Of a stretch of 64,000 nucleotides of DNA, positions 27,169 to 37,595 are shown piece by piece; position 1 is the stretch's first letter; the number at the start of each line of letters is the position of its first letter. Source of the stretch: Actinomyces ruminicola (GTDB lineage Bacteria; Actinomycetota; Actinomycetes; Actinomycetales; Actinomycetaceae). A program made the translations under genes and the position numbers. The stretch covers positions 602,138 through 666,137 of the forward strand of contig NZ_FNIM01000001.1 of the NCBI RefSeq assembly GCF_900103885.1, written 5' to 3'. The notes under the pieces are model-generated. The model was not told where the DNA came from and did not search any database. It saw only the letters and a list, made by a program, of their open reading frames with translations.

Positions 27169-27933
27169 ATGAGCCAGCCATCACGCCCCGCCACGGCCAC
27201 GCCGCACGCCTCCTGGGCCGCAGGCCCGCTGCTCGGCTTCGACACCGAGACCACCGGGGTCTGCCCCACCGCCGATCGGCTGGTGACGGCGGCCTTAGTC
27301 GCCCGCGGCCCGCTGCGCACAGACGGCACCCGCACCCAGCAGGTGACCACCTGGCTGGCGGACCCGGGCGTGGCGATCCCCGCCTCCGCCACGGCCGTGC
27401 ACGGCATCAGCACCGAACGCGCCCGCACCGAGGGCCGTCCGGCCGGCGAGGTGCTGGAGGAGGTGTCCGCGGCACTGGCTGCGGCGATGGCGGCGGGCAC
27501 GCCCGTGGTCGCCTACAACGCCGCCTACGACCTGACGCTGCTGGAGTCCGAACTGATCCGCCACGGCCTGCCCACCTTGCGCCAACGGCTGGGCCGGGAG
27601 CTGGGACCGGTGGTGGATCCGCTGGTGATCGACCGGCGGGTGGACCGCTACCGCAGGGGCAAGCGGCGCCTGACGGACCTGTGCGGCTTCTACGGGATCG
27701 ACCCCGAGGCCGCCGGCCTGCACACCGCCGAGGTGGACGTGGTCGCCACCCTGGACGTGCTCGACGCCATGGCCTTCGCCCACCCGGAGATCACCCGCAT
27801 TCCGCGCACCGAGCTAATGAGCTGGCAGGCGGCGGCGCACCGCGACTGGGCGGAGTCATTCAATGAGTTCCTGCGCCGCCGCGGCCGCACGCCCGACGTC
27901 GCCCCGGACTGGCCGCTGCCCGCGGGGATGTGA
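27169..27933 (+). CDS. DEDDh 3'-5' exonuclease (DnaQ-like)
   Basis: A 254-residue exonuclease-domain protein. Exo I is LLGFDTETTG (Asp25, Glu27), Exo II is VVAYNAAYDLTLLE, and Exo III is HTAEVDVVATLDVLDAM with the His and Asp of the DEDDh type. It acts on DNA or RNA 3' ends, as in proofreading subunits or RNase T-like enzymes; a stand-alone actinobacterial DnaQ-like exonuclease is the safest label. The ATG at 27,169 has GGAG only two bases upstream, so a slightly earlier GTG start is possible. It is convergent with guaB. Confidence 0.88.
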   Translation: MSQPSRPATATPHASWAAGPLLGFDTETTGVCPTADRLVTAALVARGPLRTDGTRTQQVTTWLADPGVAIPASATAVHGISTERARTEGRPAGEVLEEVSAALAAAMAAGTPVVAYNAAYDLTLLESELIRHGLPTLRQRLGRELGPVVDPLVIDRRVDRYRRGKRRLTDLCGFYGIDPEAAGLHTAEVDVVATLDVLDAMAFAHPEITRIPRTELMSWQAAAHRDWAESFNEFLRRRGRTPDVAPDWPLPAGM

Positions 27934-27970
27934 CGAAGCCGCTGCGGCCGACGCCGCGACGGACGCGTCC

Positions 27971-30014
<2,044 letters not shown>

Positions 30015-30179
30015 GTCGTCCTCCCCTTCTCGCTTCTTGATTGGGTGGGTAAATGACTGGTTGCCGCATCCCGGGGTGTCGAGCCGCCGTCGCGGGGGTC
30101 GGTCCGGCACGGGTGAGGTGCGGGTCGCGCGAGGCCGCCGAAGCACCTCACGCGCCACCAGGAGAATCTACGCGTGGCT

Positions 30180-30206
30180 TTAGCACTCAGTCAACGCGAG
30201 TGCTAA
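30180..30206. promoter_or_regulatory. CIRCE element (HrcA operator) of groES
   Basis: TTAGCACTC, nine bases, GAGTGCTAA: a perfect CIRCE inverted repeat. On the minus strand the nine-base spacer holds a TTGACT -35 with TAGATT 18 bp downstream, so a bound HrcA would occlude the groES promoter. HrcA binding to CIRCE is established in many bacteria. Confidence 0.95.
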
Positions 30207-30251
30207 AGCCGCGTCTCCGGGTTCGCCCTCGGCGTGCGCTACCCGCGGCGT

Positions 30252-30947
30252 TCAGGCCTCCCGGTTGGCCCGGGTCCAGGCCACGGCCTCGTCCACGCTG
30301 GTCTCCCGATCCCCCAGCAGCGGAGTGCGGCTGGTGAACACGTCCCAGGCGGCCTTGACCGCCGCCCCGCGCTCACGCAGCCAGCTGTAGGCCCAGGTGC
30401 TGCGGTTGGCGCGGGCGCGCGTGTCGCCCACCCCGGACGCCTCCACGCCGACGGCGCGACACACCGCCACCGCCCGGGGCTCGTGGAAGTCCTGGCTGAC
30501 GAGGATCGCCTCGGATATGCCGAAGACCTCTTGCGCGCGCACACAGGTGGCGTAGGTGTCGAATCCGGCATAGTCGACGGCGATCGCCTCGCTGGGAATA
30601 CCCGCCGAGACCAGGTACTCGTACATGGCGATGGGCTCGTTGTAGCTGGTCTGGCCGTTGTCCCCCGACACCAGGATGGCGTCCACCCGCCCGGACTCGT
30701 ACAGCTCGGCGGCCACGTCCAGCCGGTAGCGCAGCCACGGGGAGGGCTCGCCGGAGGAGTAGACCGAGGCGCCCAGCACGATGGCCACCGGCGCGGTCGC
30801 GTCGTCGGCGGCGTCCCCGTGGTCGGTCACGTGCCCGGCGGCGGCCGTCCACACCCAGGCGTTCGGCAGCGCCACCACGGCCACCGCGAGCGCAACCAGC
30901 CCACCCAGGGCCCACCGCCAGCGGCGGCGCCTGTCTCGTCGTGCCAC
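30252..30947 (-). CDS. SanA/YdcF-type DUF218 membrane protein
   Basis: A 231-residue protein with an Arg-rich N-terminus, one transmembrane helix (WALGGLVALAVAVVALPNAWV, about 12-32), and an extracytoplasmic DUF218 domain: VAIVLGASVYSSGEPSPWLRYRLDVAAELY, ILVSGDNGQTSYNEP, CVRAQEVFGISEAILVSQDFHEPRAVAV. In E. coli, SanA and ElyC affect envelope integrity and vancomycin sensitivity; the biochemical role is not established. The GTG at 30,947 has AAGGAGG at ideal distance, better than the start 17 codons upstream. Confidence 0.88.
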   Translation of the reverse strand: MARRDRRRRWRWALGGLVALAVAVVALPNAWVWTAAAGHVTDHGDAADDATAPVAIVLGASVYSSGEPSPWLRYRLDVAAELYESGRVDAILVSGDNGQTSYNEPIAMYEYLVSAGIPSEAIAVDYAGFDTYATCVRAQEVFGISEAILVSQDFHEPRAVAVCRAVGVEASGVGDTRARANRSTWAYSWLRERGAAVKAAWDVFTSRTPLLGDRETSVDEAVAWTRANREA

Positions 30948-31213
30948 GCAGGTCCTCCTTCTTCCTCCGGGCCGGGGCGCTCTGGATCGTTCACCCATCG
31001 GTGCTACCGGCTCATACGGACGTGTCAGCGTAGCCCGATCGGGGCGACGAGGCGGGGACGTTCGCTCCGGCTGCGCGCCCTGTGCACCCGATTTGTTTCG
31101 CTACGGAAACCGGACCGGGCGGCGCCGTCAGGTCTCAGGTAAGCGGATGAGAAGCGTGAGACGGCTCTCCGTATGCGGCGCGTTGGCGGGCAGGCGTGTC
31201 ATGATTCTGGGCG

Positions 31214-32524
31214 ATGGACGGCTTCGACCTCGCCCCGCTGCTGACCCCCGACGGCTGGCGGCTGCTCGAATCACTGCCCCCCTACGACCCCGGTCAGGCC
31301 CTCGCCCTGGGCGAGTCCCTACGCCGCGAGGGCCACTCCCCCGCGCTGGTGGCCGCCGCGTTGACCCAGCAACGGCTGCGGCAGCGCGCCGCCGCCAAGT
31401 TCGGCCCCTTCGCGGCCCGCATGCTGTTCACGCCCGATGCCCTGGAGCAGGCCACGCGGCTGGCCGTGTCCGCCCACCACGCCTCCCGCTTTGCGCGGGC
31501 CGGCAGCCGCTGCGTGGCCGACCTGGGCTGCGGCATCGGTGGTGACGCGCTGGCGCTGGCCTCCTTGTGCCCGCAGGTGCTGGCAGTGGAGCGGGACGAG
31601 CCGACGGCGGCGCTCGCCACCGTCAACCTCTCTCCGTTTCCCAACGCTGAGGTGCGCTGCGCCGACGCCCTGGAGGTGGACCTGGCGGCGGAGGGCGTGG
31701 ACGCCGTCTTCGCCGACCCCGCCCGCCGCTCCGGCGGCCGGCGCATCACCGACCCCGAGTGCTGGTCCCCGCCGCTTGGGCAAGTCCTAGGCCTGCGCGA
31801 GCAGGTGGAGGCGCTCGGAGTAAAGGTCGCCCCGGGCATCGACCACGCGCTGCTGCCCGCCGACGCCCACGTGCAGTGGGTGAGCGTGGACGGTCAGGTG
31901 GTCGAGGCCGGCATCTGGTGCGGCCCGCTCGCCCCGGAGGGTTCCGGCCGTTCCGCCCTGGTCCTGCACTCGGGGGCCGACGGCGAGCCGGTCGCCCATA
32001 CGCTGACCGACCCAGACTGCGACAATCCCGCAACGCCACCGGTCCAACTCGACCCCGTCGCAGGCCCGGAGGACCTGGAAGGCATCATTCACGAGCCCGA
32101 CGGCGCCGCCATCCGCGCCGGCCTGGTCGCCCACCTGGCGGGCAGGCTCGGGGCGGTACCGGTCGGGCACCGCATCGCCTACCTGACCGGGTCGACGCCG
32201 GCCGGTGCGGAGGCGGCCCCCTTCGTGCGTTCCTGGAGACTGGTGGAGGTGCTTCCCCTGCACCTGAAGGCGCTGCGCTCCCGCGTGCGCAACCGCGGCA
32301 TCGGCCGCCTGGAGATTCACGCCCGCGGTGTCGACGTCTCCCCCGAGGCGCTGCGCGCCTCCCTGCGTCCGCAGGGCGACGCCGGGGAGGTCTGGCTGCT
32401 GACCCGCATCGGCCCGCGCGGCGACGGCGGCCGCGGCCGCTCACCCCGGGGCGCCGTACTCGTCGTCGAGCCCGCTGCCCCGGCACGGCCCCCGGAATCG
32501 TGTAGCGCCCATCCGTCGTCGTAG
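31214..32524 (+). CDS. Class I SAM-dependent methyltransferase with THUMP-like C-terminal domain
   Basis: A 436-residue protein. Residues about 100-116 (CVADLGCGIGGDALALA) are the SAM-binding motif I; VFADPARRSGGRR at about 163-175 resembles motif IV of methyltransferases. The C-terminal region (WRLVEVLPLHLKALRSRVRNRGIGRLEIHARG) matches the THUMP-like domain found in this actinobacterial family. RNA is the likely substrate because THUMP domains bind RNA; the exact target is unknown. No good Shine-Dalgarno precedes the ATG. It ends 47 bp before the carboxylate-amine ligase gene. Confidence 0.85.
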   Translation: MDGFDLAPLLTPDGWRLLESLPPYDPGQALALGESLRREGHSPALVAAALTQQRLRQRAAAKFGPFAARMLFTPDALEQATRLAVSAHHASRFARAGSRCVADLGCGIGGDALALASLCPQVLAVERDEPTAALATVNLSPFPNAEVRCADALEVDLAAEGVDAVFADPARRSGGRRITDPECWSPPLGQVLGLREQVEALGVKVAPGIDHALLPADAHVQWVSVDGQVVEAGIWCGPLAPEGSGRSALVLHSGADGEPVAHTLTDPDCDNPATPPVQLDPVAGPEDLEGIIHEPDGAAIRAGLVAHLAGRLGAVPVGHRIAYLTGSTPAGAEAAPFVRSWRLVEVLPLHLKALRSRVRNRGIGRLEIHARGVDVSPEALRASLRPQGDAGEVWLLTRIGPRGDGGRGRSPRGAVLVVEPAAPARPPESCSAHPSS

Positions 32525-32571
32525 GCATCTTCAGATAAGTCTCCGCGTCTCCAGCACAAAGGAGCTCCGTC

Positions 32572-33834
32572 ATGACACCGACCACGCCCGCATTCACCCG
32601 GACGCCCCGCTCACATCTGCTGCACCGGGCGGACATGCCCTTCGCCCGCTCCGAACGCTCCACGCTCGGCGTCGAGTGGGAGCTGCAGCTGGTGGACCGC
32701 GACAGCCTGGACCTGCGCCAGTGCGCCGCCGACGTGCTGCGCCTGGTGGGTGAGGACCCGCATATCCACGGGGAGATGATGCTCAACACCGTGGAACTGG
32801 TCTCCGGGGCGCGCCACACGGTCGCCGAGTGCATCGAGGACATCGCGCTCGCCTATGGCCGGCTGCTTCCCATTGTCGAGCCGCTGCGGGTGGAGTTGGC
32901 CAGCGCGGGCACGCACCCCTTCGCCGACCCGCTGGTGCAGAAGGTCACCGACGCCGAGCGCTACGCCCGGCTGGTGGAACGGACCCGGCTGTGGGGCCAC
33001 CAGATGCTCATCTTCGGCACGCACGTTCACGTGGGCATTGAGGACCGCAGCAAGGTGCTGCCGATCCTGTCCGCCCTGCTCACGCGTACCGCGCACCTGC
33101 AGTGCCTGAGCGCCTCCTCCCCGTTCTGGGCGGGCGCCTCCACCGGCTACGCCGACAACCGCGCCATGATGTTCCAGCAGCTTCCGACGGCGGGGGCGCC
33201 GCACCAGCTCGACTCCTGGGAGGAGCTGGAGGGATTCGTCGGCGACATGGTCCACACCGGCGTCATTGAGGACTTCACCGAGATCCGCTGGGATGTGCGC
33301 CCCTCGCCGCGCCTGGGCACGATCGAGGTGCGCTCCTGCGACGCCGCCACCAACCTCGTCGAGCTGGGCGGTATCGCCGCCCTGACCCAGTGCCTGGTGG
33401 AGGACTTCTCCCGCCGTCTGGACCGCGGGGAGGAGCTGGACGCGCTTCCGCCGTGGTACGTCAACGAGAACAAGTGGCGGTCGGCCCGCTACGGCATGGA
33501 TGCCATCCTGATCACCGACTCCGCCGGCACGGAGGAGCTGGTCACCGACACCGTTGAGCGCATGCTCACCGAGCTGGCGCCGGTGGCGGAGGAACTCGGC
33601 TGCGAGGCGGAGCTGGAGAGCGTGCGGGCGACGCTTGCGGCCGGCGCCTCCTATCAACGTCAGCTAGCCGCCGCCAAGGCCGCGAGCAGCAATGAGGCGG
33701 CGATGCGGCTGTTGATGGAGGAGGTGCGCGCCGGCCGGCCGCTGTCCCCCGCCGAGATCACCGCCCTGGTGTCCGACGGCATCCGCCCCGGTCCCGTCGC
33801 CCCTCCCCGCCGTCCCTCGCGTCCTCGCCACTAG
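32572..33834 (+). CDS. YbdK-type carboxylate-amine ligase (GCS2 family)
   Basis: A 420-residue glutamate-cysteine-ligase-fold protein of the YbdK group. Seen: TLGVEWELQLVDRDSLDL, GEMMLNTVELVSGARHTV, the nucleotide/metal region FGTHVHVGIEDRSKVLPI, SASSPFWAGASTGYADNRAMMF, and EIRWDVRPSPRLGTIEVRSCD. E. coli YbdK has weak gamma-glutamylcysteine ligase activity; the physiological substrate here is not known. GGAG lies six bases before the ATG. The C-terminus has a Pro/Arg-rich tail. Confidence 0.88.
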   Translation: MTPTTPAFTRTPRSHLLHRADMPFARSERSTLGVEWELQLVDRDSLDLRQCAADVLRLVGEDPHIHGEMMLNTVELVSGARHTVAECIEDIALAYGRLLPIVEPLRVELASAGTHPFADPLVQKVTDAERYARLVERTRLWGHQMLIFGTHVHVGIEDRSKVLPILSALLTRTAHLQCLSASSPFWAGASTGYADNRAMMFQQLPTAGAPHQLDSWEELEGFVGDMVHTGVIEDFTEIRWDVRPSPRLGTIEVRSCDAATNLVELGGIAALTQCLVEDFSRRLDRGEELDALPPWYVNENKWRSARYGMDAILITDSAGTEELVTDTVERMLTELAPVAEELGCEAELESVRATLAAGASYQRQLAAAKAASSNEAAMRLLMEEVRAGRPLSPAEITALVSDGIRPGPVAPPRRPSRPRH

Positions 33835-33839
33835 TACCA

Positions 33840-33881
33840 CGCCGAGATCGGTAGAAGTCACGTGCCCAAATCGGTAGATAT
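33840..33881 (+). repeat. Dispersed repeat family A, copy 2
   Basis: A full 42-bp unit, CGCCGAGATCGGTAGAAG through CACGTGCCCA to AATCGGTAGATAT, directly followed by copy 3 after AAC. Confidence 0.9.
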
Positions 33882-33884
33882 AAC

Positions 33885-33925
33885 CGCCGAGATCGGTAGA
33901 AGTCACGTGCCCAAATCGGTAGATA
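33885..33925 (+). repeat. Dispersed repeat family A, copy 3
   Basis: Identical to copy 2 over 41 bp. Copies 2 and 3 form the left inverted end of the block ending at 34,610. Confidence 0.9.
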
Positions 33926-34301
33926 AGGGGCTTGAGGCTCTGGCGATGGGGGCTGGCGCGCCCGCCACGGTGAGGGTGTGTGCGGGGTCTGGGTTCGGAC
34001 TGCATTCAGGTTGATCCGGTATGTGGGTTTGCTGTGGGGTCTGGCGCTCCAGGGGGATGTCGGACCGCGGGGGCCGGGAGGTTCGGCTACACCCTTGGGC
34101 CGCGACTCGGGGCCGACGGCGTGTTGGTGTCCGGGGCTGGGGGCTTCTGCTACTCCGGTTCGTGCGCTAGCACGCCGGTTGGGCGCTTGTTGAAGAGATC
34201 CGGAGCTTTCAGCGCAGGTCTAACCGGCGTAGTAGACGCCGCCGGGGCGTACCCAACGCCATCCCACCGCCCCGCACTCCCGGCACCTCGACCCTGTGCT
34301 C

Positions 34302-34418
34302 TCAGCACCTCCAGGCCGCGGCGCCGCAGATGGCCGCGCCGCCAACCACCGCACCCGCAAACACGAATAGCCAGATAAGGGCGTGCCCCCTCTGGCTGTC
34401 GTGCGTATGCGCGGTCAT
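34302..34418 (-). CDS. Possible 38-residue single-span membrane peptide
   Basis: An ATG-to-TGA frame of 38 codons: a polar start (MTAHTHDSQRGH), one hydrophobic span (ALIWLFVFAGAVVGGAAICG), and an AAAWRC end. The span looks like a real membrane helix, but the Shine-Dalgarno is poor and nothing else supports translation. It lies inside the block bracketed by inverted repeats. Confidence 0.22.
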   Translation of the reverse strand: MTAHTHDSQRGHALIWLFVFAGAVVGGAAICGAAAWRC

Positions 34419-34546
34419 TGACGTCGTCGTGTGGCGGGAGGGGAGCCCCATAAGGAGCCCACGGCCGCGAGCGTGCGGGATGAAGAAGTCAGCCCCGGTG
34501 GTCTTCGCCGGATGAGTTCAATGGATGGGCGCAAGCGGGCATCGCC

Positions 34547-34610
34547 ATATCAACCGATTTGGGCACGTGACTTCTACCGATCTCGGCGGTTATATCTACC
34601 GATCTCGGCG
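34547..34610 (-). repeat. Dispersed repeat family A, copy 4 (inverted) plus partial copy
   Basis: The reverse complement of 34,547-34,588 is a full family A unit with one change (GGTTGATAT). The adjacent 34,591-34,610 is the end of another unit. Over about 54 bp it is the mirror image of the copy 2/copy 3 junction at 33,872-33,925 with a single mismatch. Confidence 0.88.
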
Positions 34611-34654
34611 AAAAGAGGGGCGGGAGACCGGCGGGCTCAGCGGGCCCGGCGGGC

Positions 34655-35701
34655 TCAGCGGGCCACGGGCACGTCCAGGGGCATGCCGGAGTCGGGGGCG
34701 AAGTCCATGGGGCTCGGCGCCACGCCCGCACGCACTGCCGCCGCGCCGAGGGCCGCGATCTGGGCGCCGTTGTCCGTGCAGTACTTCAGCGGCGGCAGCC
34801 GCAGGGTGATGCCGGCCTCCTCGCAACGCTGCACCGCGAGCGCGCGCAGCCGGGAGTTGGCGGAGAAGCCGCCTCCGATCACCAGGGTGTCGCAGCCGGT
34901 GTCCTTGCAGGCCTGCACCGCCTTGGCGGTCAGGGAGTCGTTGACCGCCTCGGAGAAGGCGGCGCACACGTCGGCGGCAGGGACCTCCTGGCCGGCATCC
35001 GCCAGCGACTCCACATAGCGGGCGACCGCCGTCTTCAGGCCGGAGAAGGAGAAGTCGTAGCGGTGGCGCTCGCGGTCCTTGGCCGCCGCCAGGCCCCGCG
35101 GGAAGCGGATCGCCTCCACGTCTCCCTCCTGCGAGAGCCGGTCGACGTGCGGGCCGCCCGGGTAGGGCAGGCCGAGCAGGCGGCCGACCTTGTCGAAGGC
35201 CTCCCCGGCGGCGTCGTCGAGGGTGGCCCCCAGCTCGACGACGTCGGTGGCCAGGTCGTGGATGTCCAGCAGGCTGGAGTGCCCGCCCGAGACGATCAGG
35301 CCGATGAAGTGCTCGGGCACGGGCCCGTCGATGAGCTCATCGACGGCGATGTGCCCGATTACGTGGTTGACGCCGTAGACGGGCTTGCCCAGGGATGCGG
35401 CCAGGGCCTTGGCGGCGCTGACGCCGACGGTGAGAGAGCCGATGAGTCCCGGGCCGGCGCTGACGGCGATGGCGTCGACGTCGCTCAGCGTCACCCCGGC
35501 CCGCTCCAGGGCGGCGTCAAGGGTCGGCAGGAAGGACTCCAGGTGGGCGCGGGAGGCGATCTCGGGGATGATGCCGCCGAAGCGGGCGTACTCATCCATG
35601 GAGGTAGCCACGACGTCGCCGAGCAGTTCGCGCCCGCGCACCAGGGCGGCACCGGTCTCGTCGCAGGTGGACTCGATACCGAGGATCAAAGGTTCACTCA
35701 C
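34655..35701 (-). CDS. tsaD: tRNA N6-threonylcarbamoyladenosine transferase subunit TsaD
   Basis: A 348-residue ASKHA-fold protein transferring threonylcarbamoyl to A37 of ANN-decoding tRNAs, together with TsaB and TsaE (both encoded at 47-49 kb here). Seen: [17 protein letters not shown], the metal-binding VNHVIGH (His113, His117), [33 protein letters not shown] and [14 protein letters not shown]. Length is normal. The GTG at 35,701 is chosen because it gives the conserved [11 protein letters not shown] start; there is no strong Shine-Dalgarno. Confidence 0.95.
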   Translation of the reverse strand: MSEPLILGIESTCDETGAALVRGRELLGDVVATSMDEYARFGGIIPEIASRAHLESFLPTLDAALERAGVTLSDVDAIAVSAGPGLIGSLTVGVSAAKALAASLGKPVYGVNHVIGHIAVDELIDGPVPEHFIGLIVSGGHSSLLDIHDLATDVVELGATLDDAAGEAFDKVGRLLGLPYPGGPHVDRLSQEGDVEAIRFPRGLAAAKDRERHRYDFSFSGLKTAVARYVESLADAGQEVPAADVCAAFSEAVNDSLTAKAVQACKDTGCDTLVIGGGFSANSRLRALAVQRCEEAGITLRLPPLKYCTDNGAQIAALGAAAVRAGVAPSPMDFAPDSGMPLDVPVAR

Positions 35702-35765
35702 GGCGCCCAAGCGTAGCCCGCCCAACGGCCCCGGCCGGGATTCCGCGCGACCAGCGGTTGAGCGA

Positions 35766-37595
35766 CTACACGAGCCGCCAGCCGGCGGCGCGGCTGCGGT
35801 AGTTCCAGAAGTCCCGGTAGGGGCCGGGGGTGTCCACCAGGTCGGCGTGACTGCCGCGCTGGGCCACCTGCCCCACCTCGTTAAGGACGATGACCTGGTC
35901 GGCGGCGGCAATGGTCTCCAGCTTGTGGGCGATCACGAGCAGCGTGGAGTTGCGCCGCAACTCCTGCATGGCGGCCACGATATGCGCCTCGTTCTCCGCG
36001 TCCAGGGCGCTGGTAGCCTCGTCCAGCAGCACGATGGGGGCTTGTTTGAGCAGGGCGCGGGCGATGGACACCCGCTGCCGCTCCCCGCCGGACAGGGCCT
36101 GCCCGCCCTCGCCTACGCGTGTGTCCCAGCCGTCCGGCAGCCGGTCCACAATCTCGGTCACCCCGGCCAGGTCGGCCGCCCAGCGCACCCGGGCCGAGTC
36201 CGCGCCGGGGTTCCCGATGCGGATATTGGCCTCAAGGGTGTCATCGAAGAGGTACACGTCCTGGAAGACCATGGACAGCCGGCTCATCAGGTCCGCTACG
36301 GGCATGTCGCGCACGTCGGTGCCGCCCACGCGCACGCTGCCGGCATCCACGTCCCAGAAGCGGGCGACCAGGCGGGCGATCGTGGTCTTGCCACTGCCGG
36401 ACGGGCCCACGACGGCGCACATGGAGCGTGCGGGCACGTGCAGGCTCGCTCCGCGCAGCACCGGCGCGCCGGGCAGGTAGGAGAAGTGAACATCGTCGAG
36501 CTCGACGGCACCGGGCTCAGGCTCCGCAGCGGCGGCGCTCGGCTCCGGTAGTGGGGCGACATCCATTCCGGTGTCGAGGTGGTCCATCATCTGGCGGCGT
36601 TCCTCAATACCGGCGGTGGTGGTGCCGATGGACTCAAGCATGGTGGTGAAGCGCAGGCAGATGCCGATGGTGACGACCGCCTGCATCGGCTCCAAGGCCC
36701 CGGAGACGGCCAGTGCGGCCGACAGGGTGATCATGGCGACGATGATGGTCTGGACCAGGACTCCGTTGACCAGGTTGCCGGCGCTCTCCCACCACAGGCC
36801 ACGGCGGGAGGTGCGGGCGACGGTGTCGAAGGCGTCGGCCAGCTGGCGGTAGTCGGTGCCCGCGTGGCAGGAGCGCAACGCCCCCTGGCAGCGGGCGAAT
36901 TCCACTATGCGGGCGGCGAGCTCGCGTTCGGCGGGCTCGGAGAGGGCCTTGCCGCGGTCGATCAGATGGCGGGAGACCCTCAGGAACACCGCCAGCAACG
37001 GCGCCGAGCAGGTCAGCAGCAGCCCCAGGCGCCAGTCCCAGGCCCAGGAACCCAGCCAGATGACCGCGCATCCGGCCACCGTGGTGCTCAGCGAATTCAG
37101 GAAGTGTGCCGCCGACTCGGACAGCGACATCATCTCCCGGGATACGGCGCGGGACATGACGCCGGCGGAGTCGGCGGTGAACCAACTCAGGGGCACGCGG
37201 GCAACCTGGTCGCCGATGGCGTAGTGGACGTCGTGTTGGAAGCCGAGTGCGCCCGTCATACCGATGCGCTGGCTGAAGTAGTCGCCGACGGCGGCCGCGA
37301 CGGCGAGGACGGCGAGCACGATCAGCCAGCCACCGAAGCCGAGTCCCCAACTGTTTCGGCCAGTCGCCAGCGCCACTGAGGCCGGCAGCAGGAACAGCAG
37401 CGCCAGGCCCGAGAACACGCCGCTGATCACACCGATTCCCATACCGCCGATAACCTGCCGCCAGGCGACGGGGCCCATGAGGCGGTGGTACCGGGCCATC
37501 AGGGAGCGGGAGACGTCCGGATGTTCTCCGGCCCGGGCGCCGACTGCGGTCGGGTTCACGGTGGTAGGCGTGGCCGAGTTCATGGTCTCAGTCAT
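35766..37595 (-). CDS. ABC transporter, fused permease/ATPase, second of a pair
   Basis: A 609-residue half-transporter: six-helix exporter-type membrane domain (about 45-340) and a nucleotide-binding domain with Walker [11 protein letters not shown]-loop [12 protein letters not shown], signature LSGGERQR, Walker [13 protein letters not shown] and H-loop VIAHKLETI. It starts inside the last codons of the upstream ABC gene (8-bp overlap) with AGGAG before the ATG, so the two probably form a heterodimer. Tandem pairs of this type resemble the YbtPQ/IrtAB siderophore importers as well as multidrug exporters; the substrate cannot be decided. A divergent TetR gene suggests inducible expression. 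Confidence 0.9.
   Translation of the reverse strand: MTETMNSATPTTVNPTAVGARAGEHPDVSRSLMARYHRLMGPVAWRQVIGGMGIGVISGVFSGLALLFLLPASVALATGRNSWGLGFGGWLIVLAVLAVAAAVGDYFSQRIGMTGALGFQHDVHYAIGDQVARVPLSWFTADSAGVMSRAVSREMMSLSESAAHFLNSLSTTVAGCAVIWLGSWAWDWRLGLLLTCSAPLLAVFLRVSRHLIDRGKALSEPAERELAARIVEFARCQGALRSCHAGTDYRQLADAFDTVARTSRRGLWWESAGNLVNGVLVQTIIVAMITLSAALAVSGALEPMQAVVTIGICLRFTTMLESIGTTTAGIEERRQMMDHLDTGMDVAPLPEPSAAAAEPEPGAVELDDVHFSYLPGAPVLRGASLHVPARSMCAVVGPSGSGKTTIARLVARFWDVDAGSVRVGGTDVRDMPVADLMSRLSMVFQDVYLFDDTLEANIRIGNPGADSARVRWAADLAGVTEIVDRLPDGWDTRVGEGGQALSGGERQRVSIARALLKQAPIVLLDEATSALDAENEAHIVAAMQELRRNSTLLVIAHKLETIAAADQVIVLNEVGQVAQRGSHADLVDTPGPYRDFWNYRSRAAGWRLV

Larger units (their letters stand above)
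33835..34654. other. 820-bp spacer bracketed by inverted family A repeats
   Basis: Between the ligase gene and tsaD. Tandem family A repeats sit at the left (33,840-33,925) and an inverted set at the right (34,547-34,610). The enclosed 621 bp is G-rich on the plus strand (recurring GGGGCTGG-like words) and has no convincing gene, apart from a possible 38-codon frame on the minus strand at 34,302-34,418. Confidence 0.7.

Noticed and set aside
33980-34378. 132-codon plus-strand frame in the inverted-repeat block
   Set aside because: No ribosome site, low-complexity Gly/Ala/Pro/Arg composition and no domain; probably a chance open frame.
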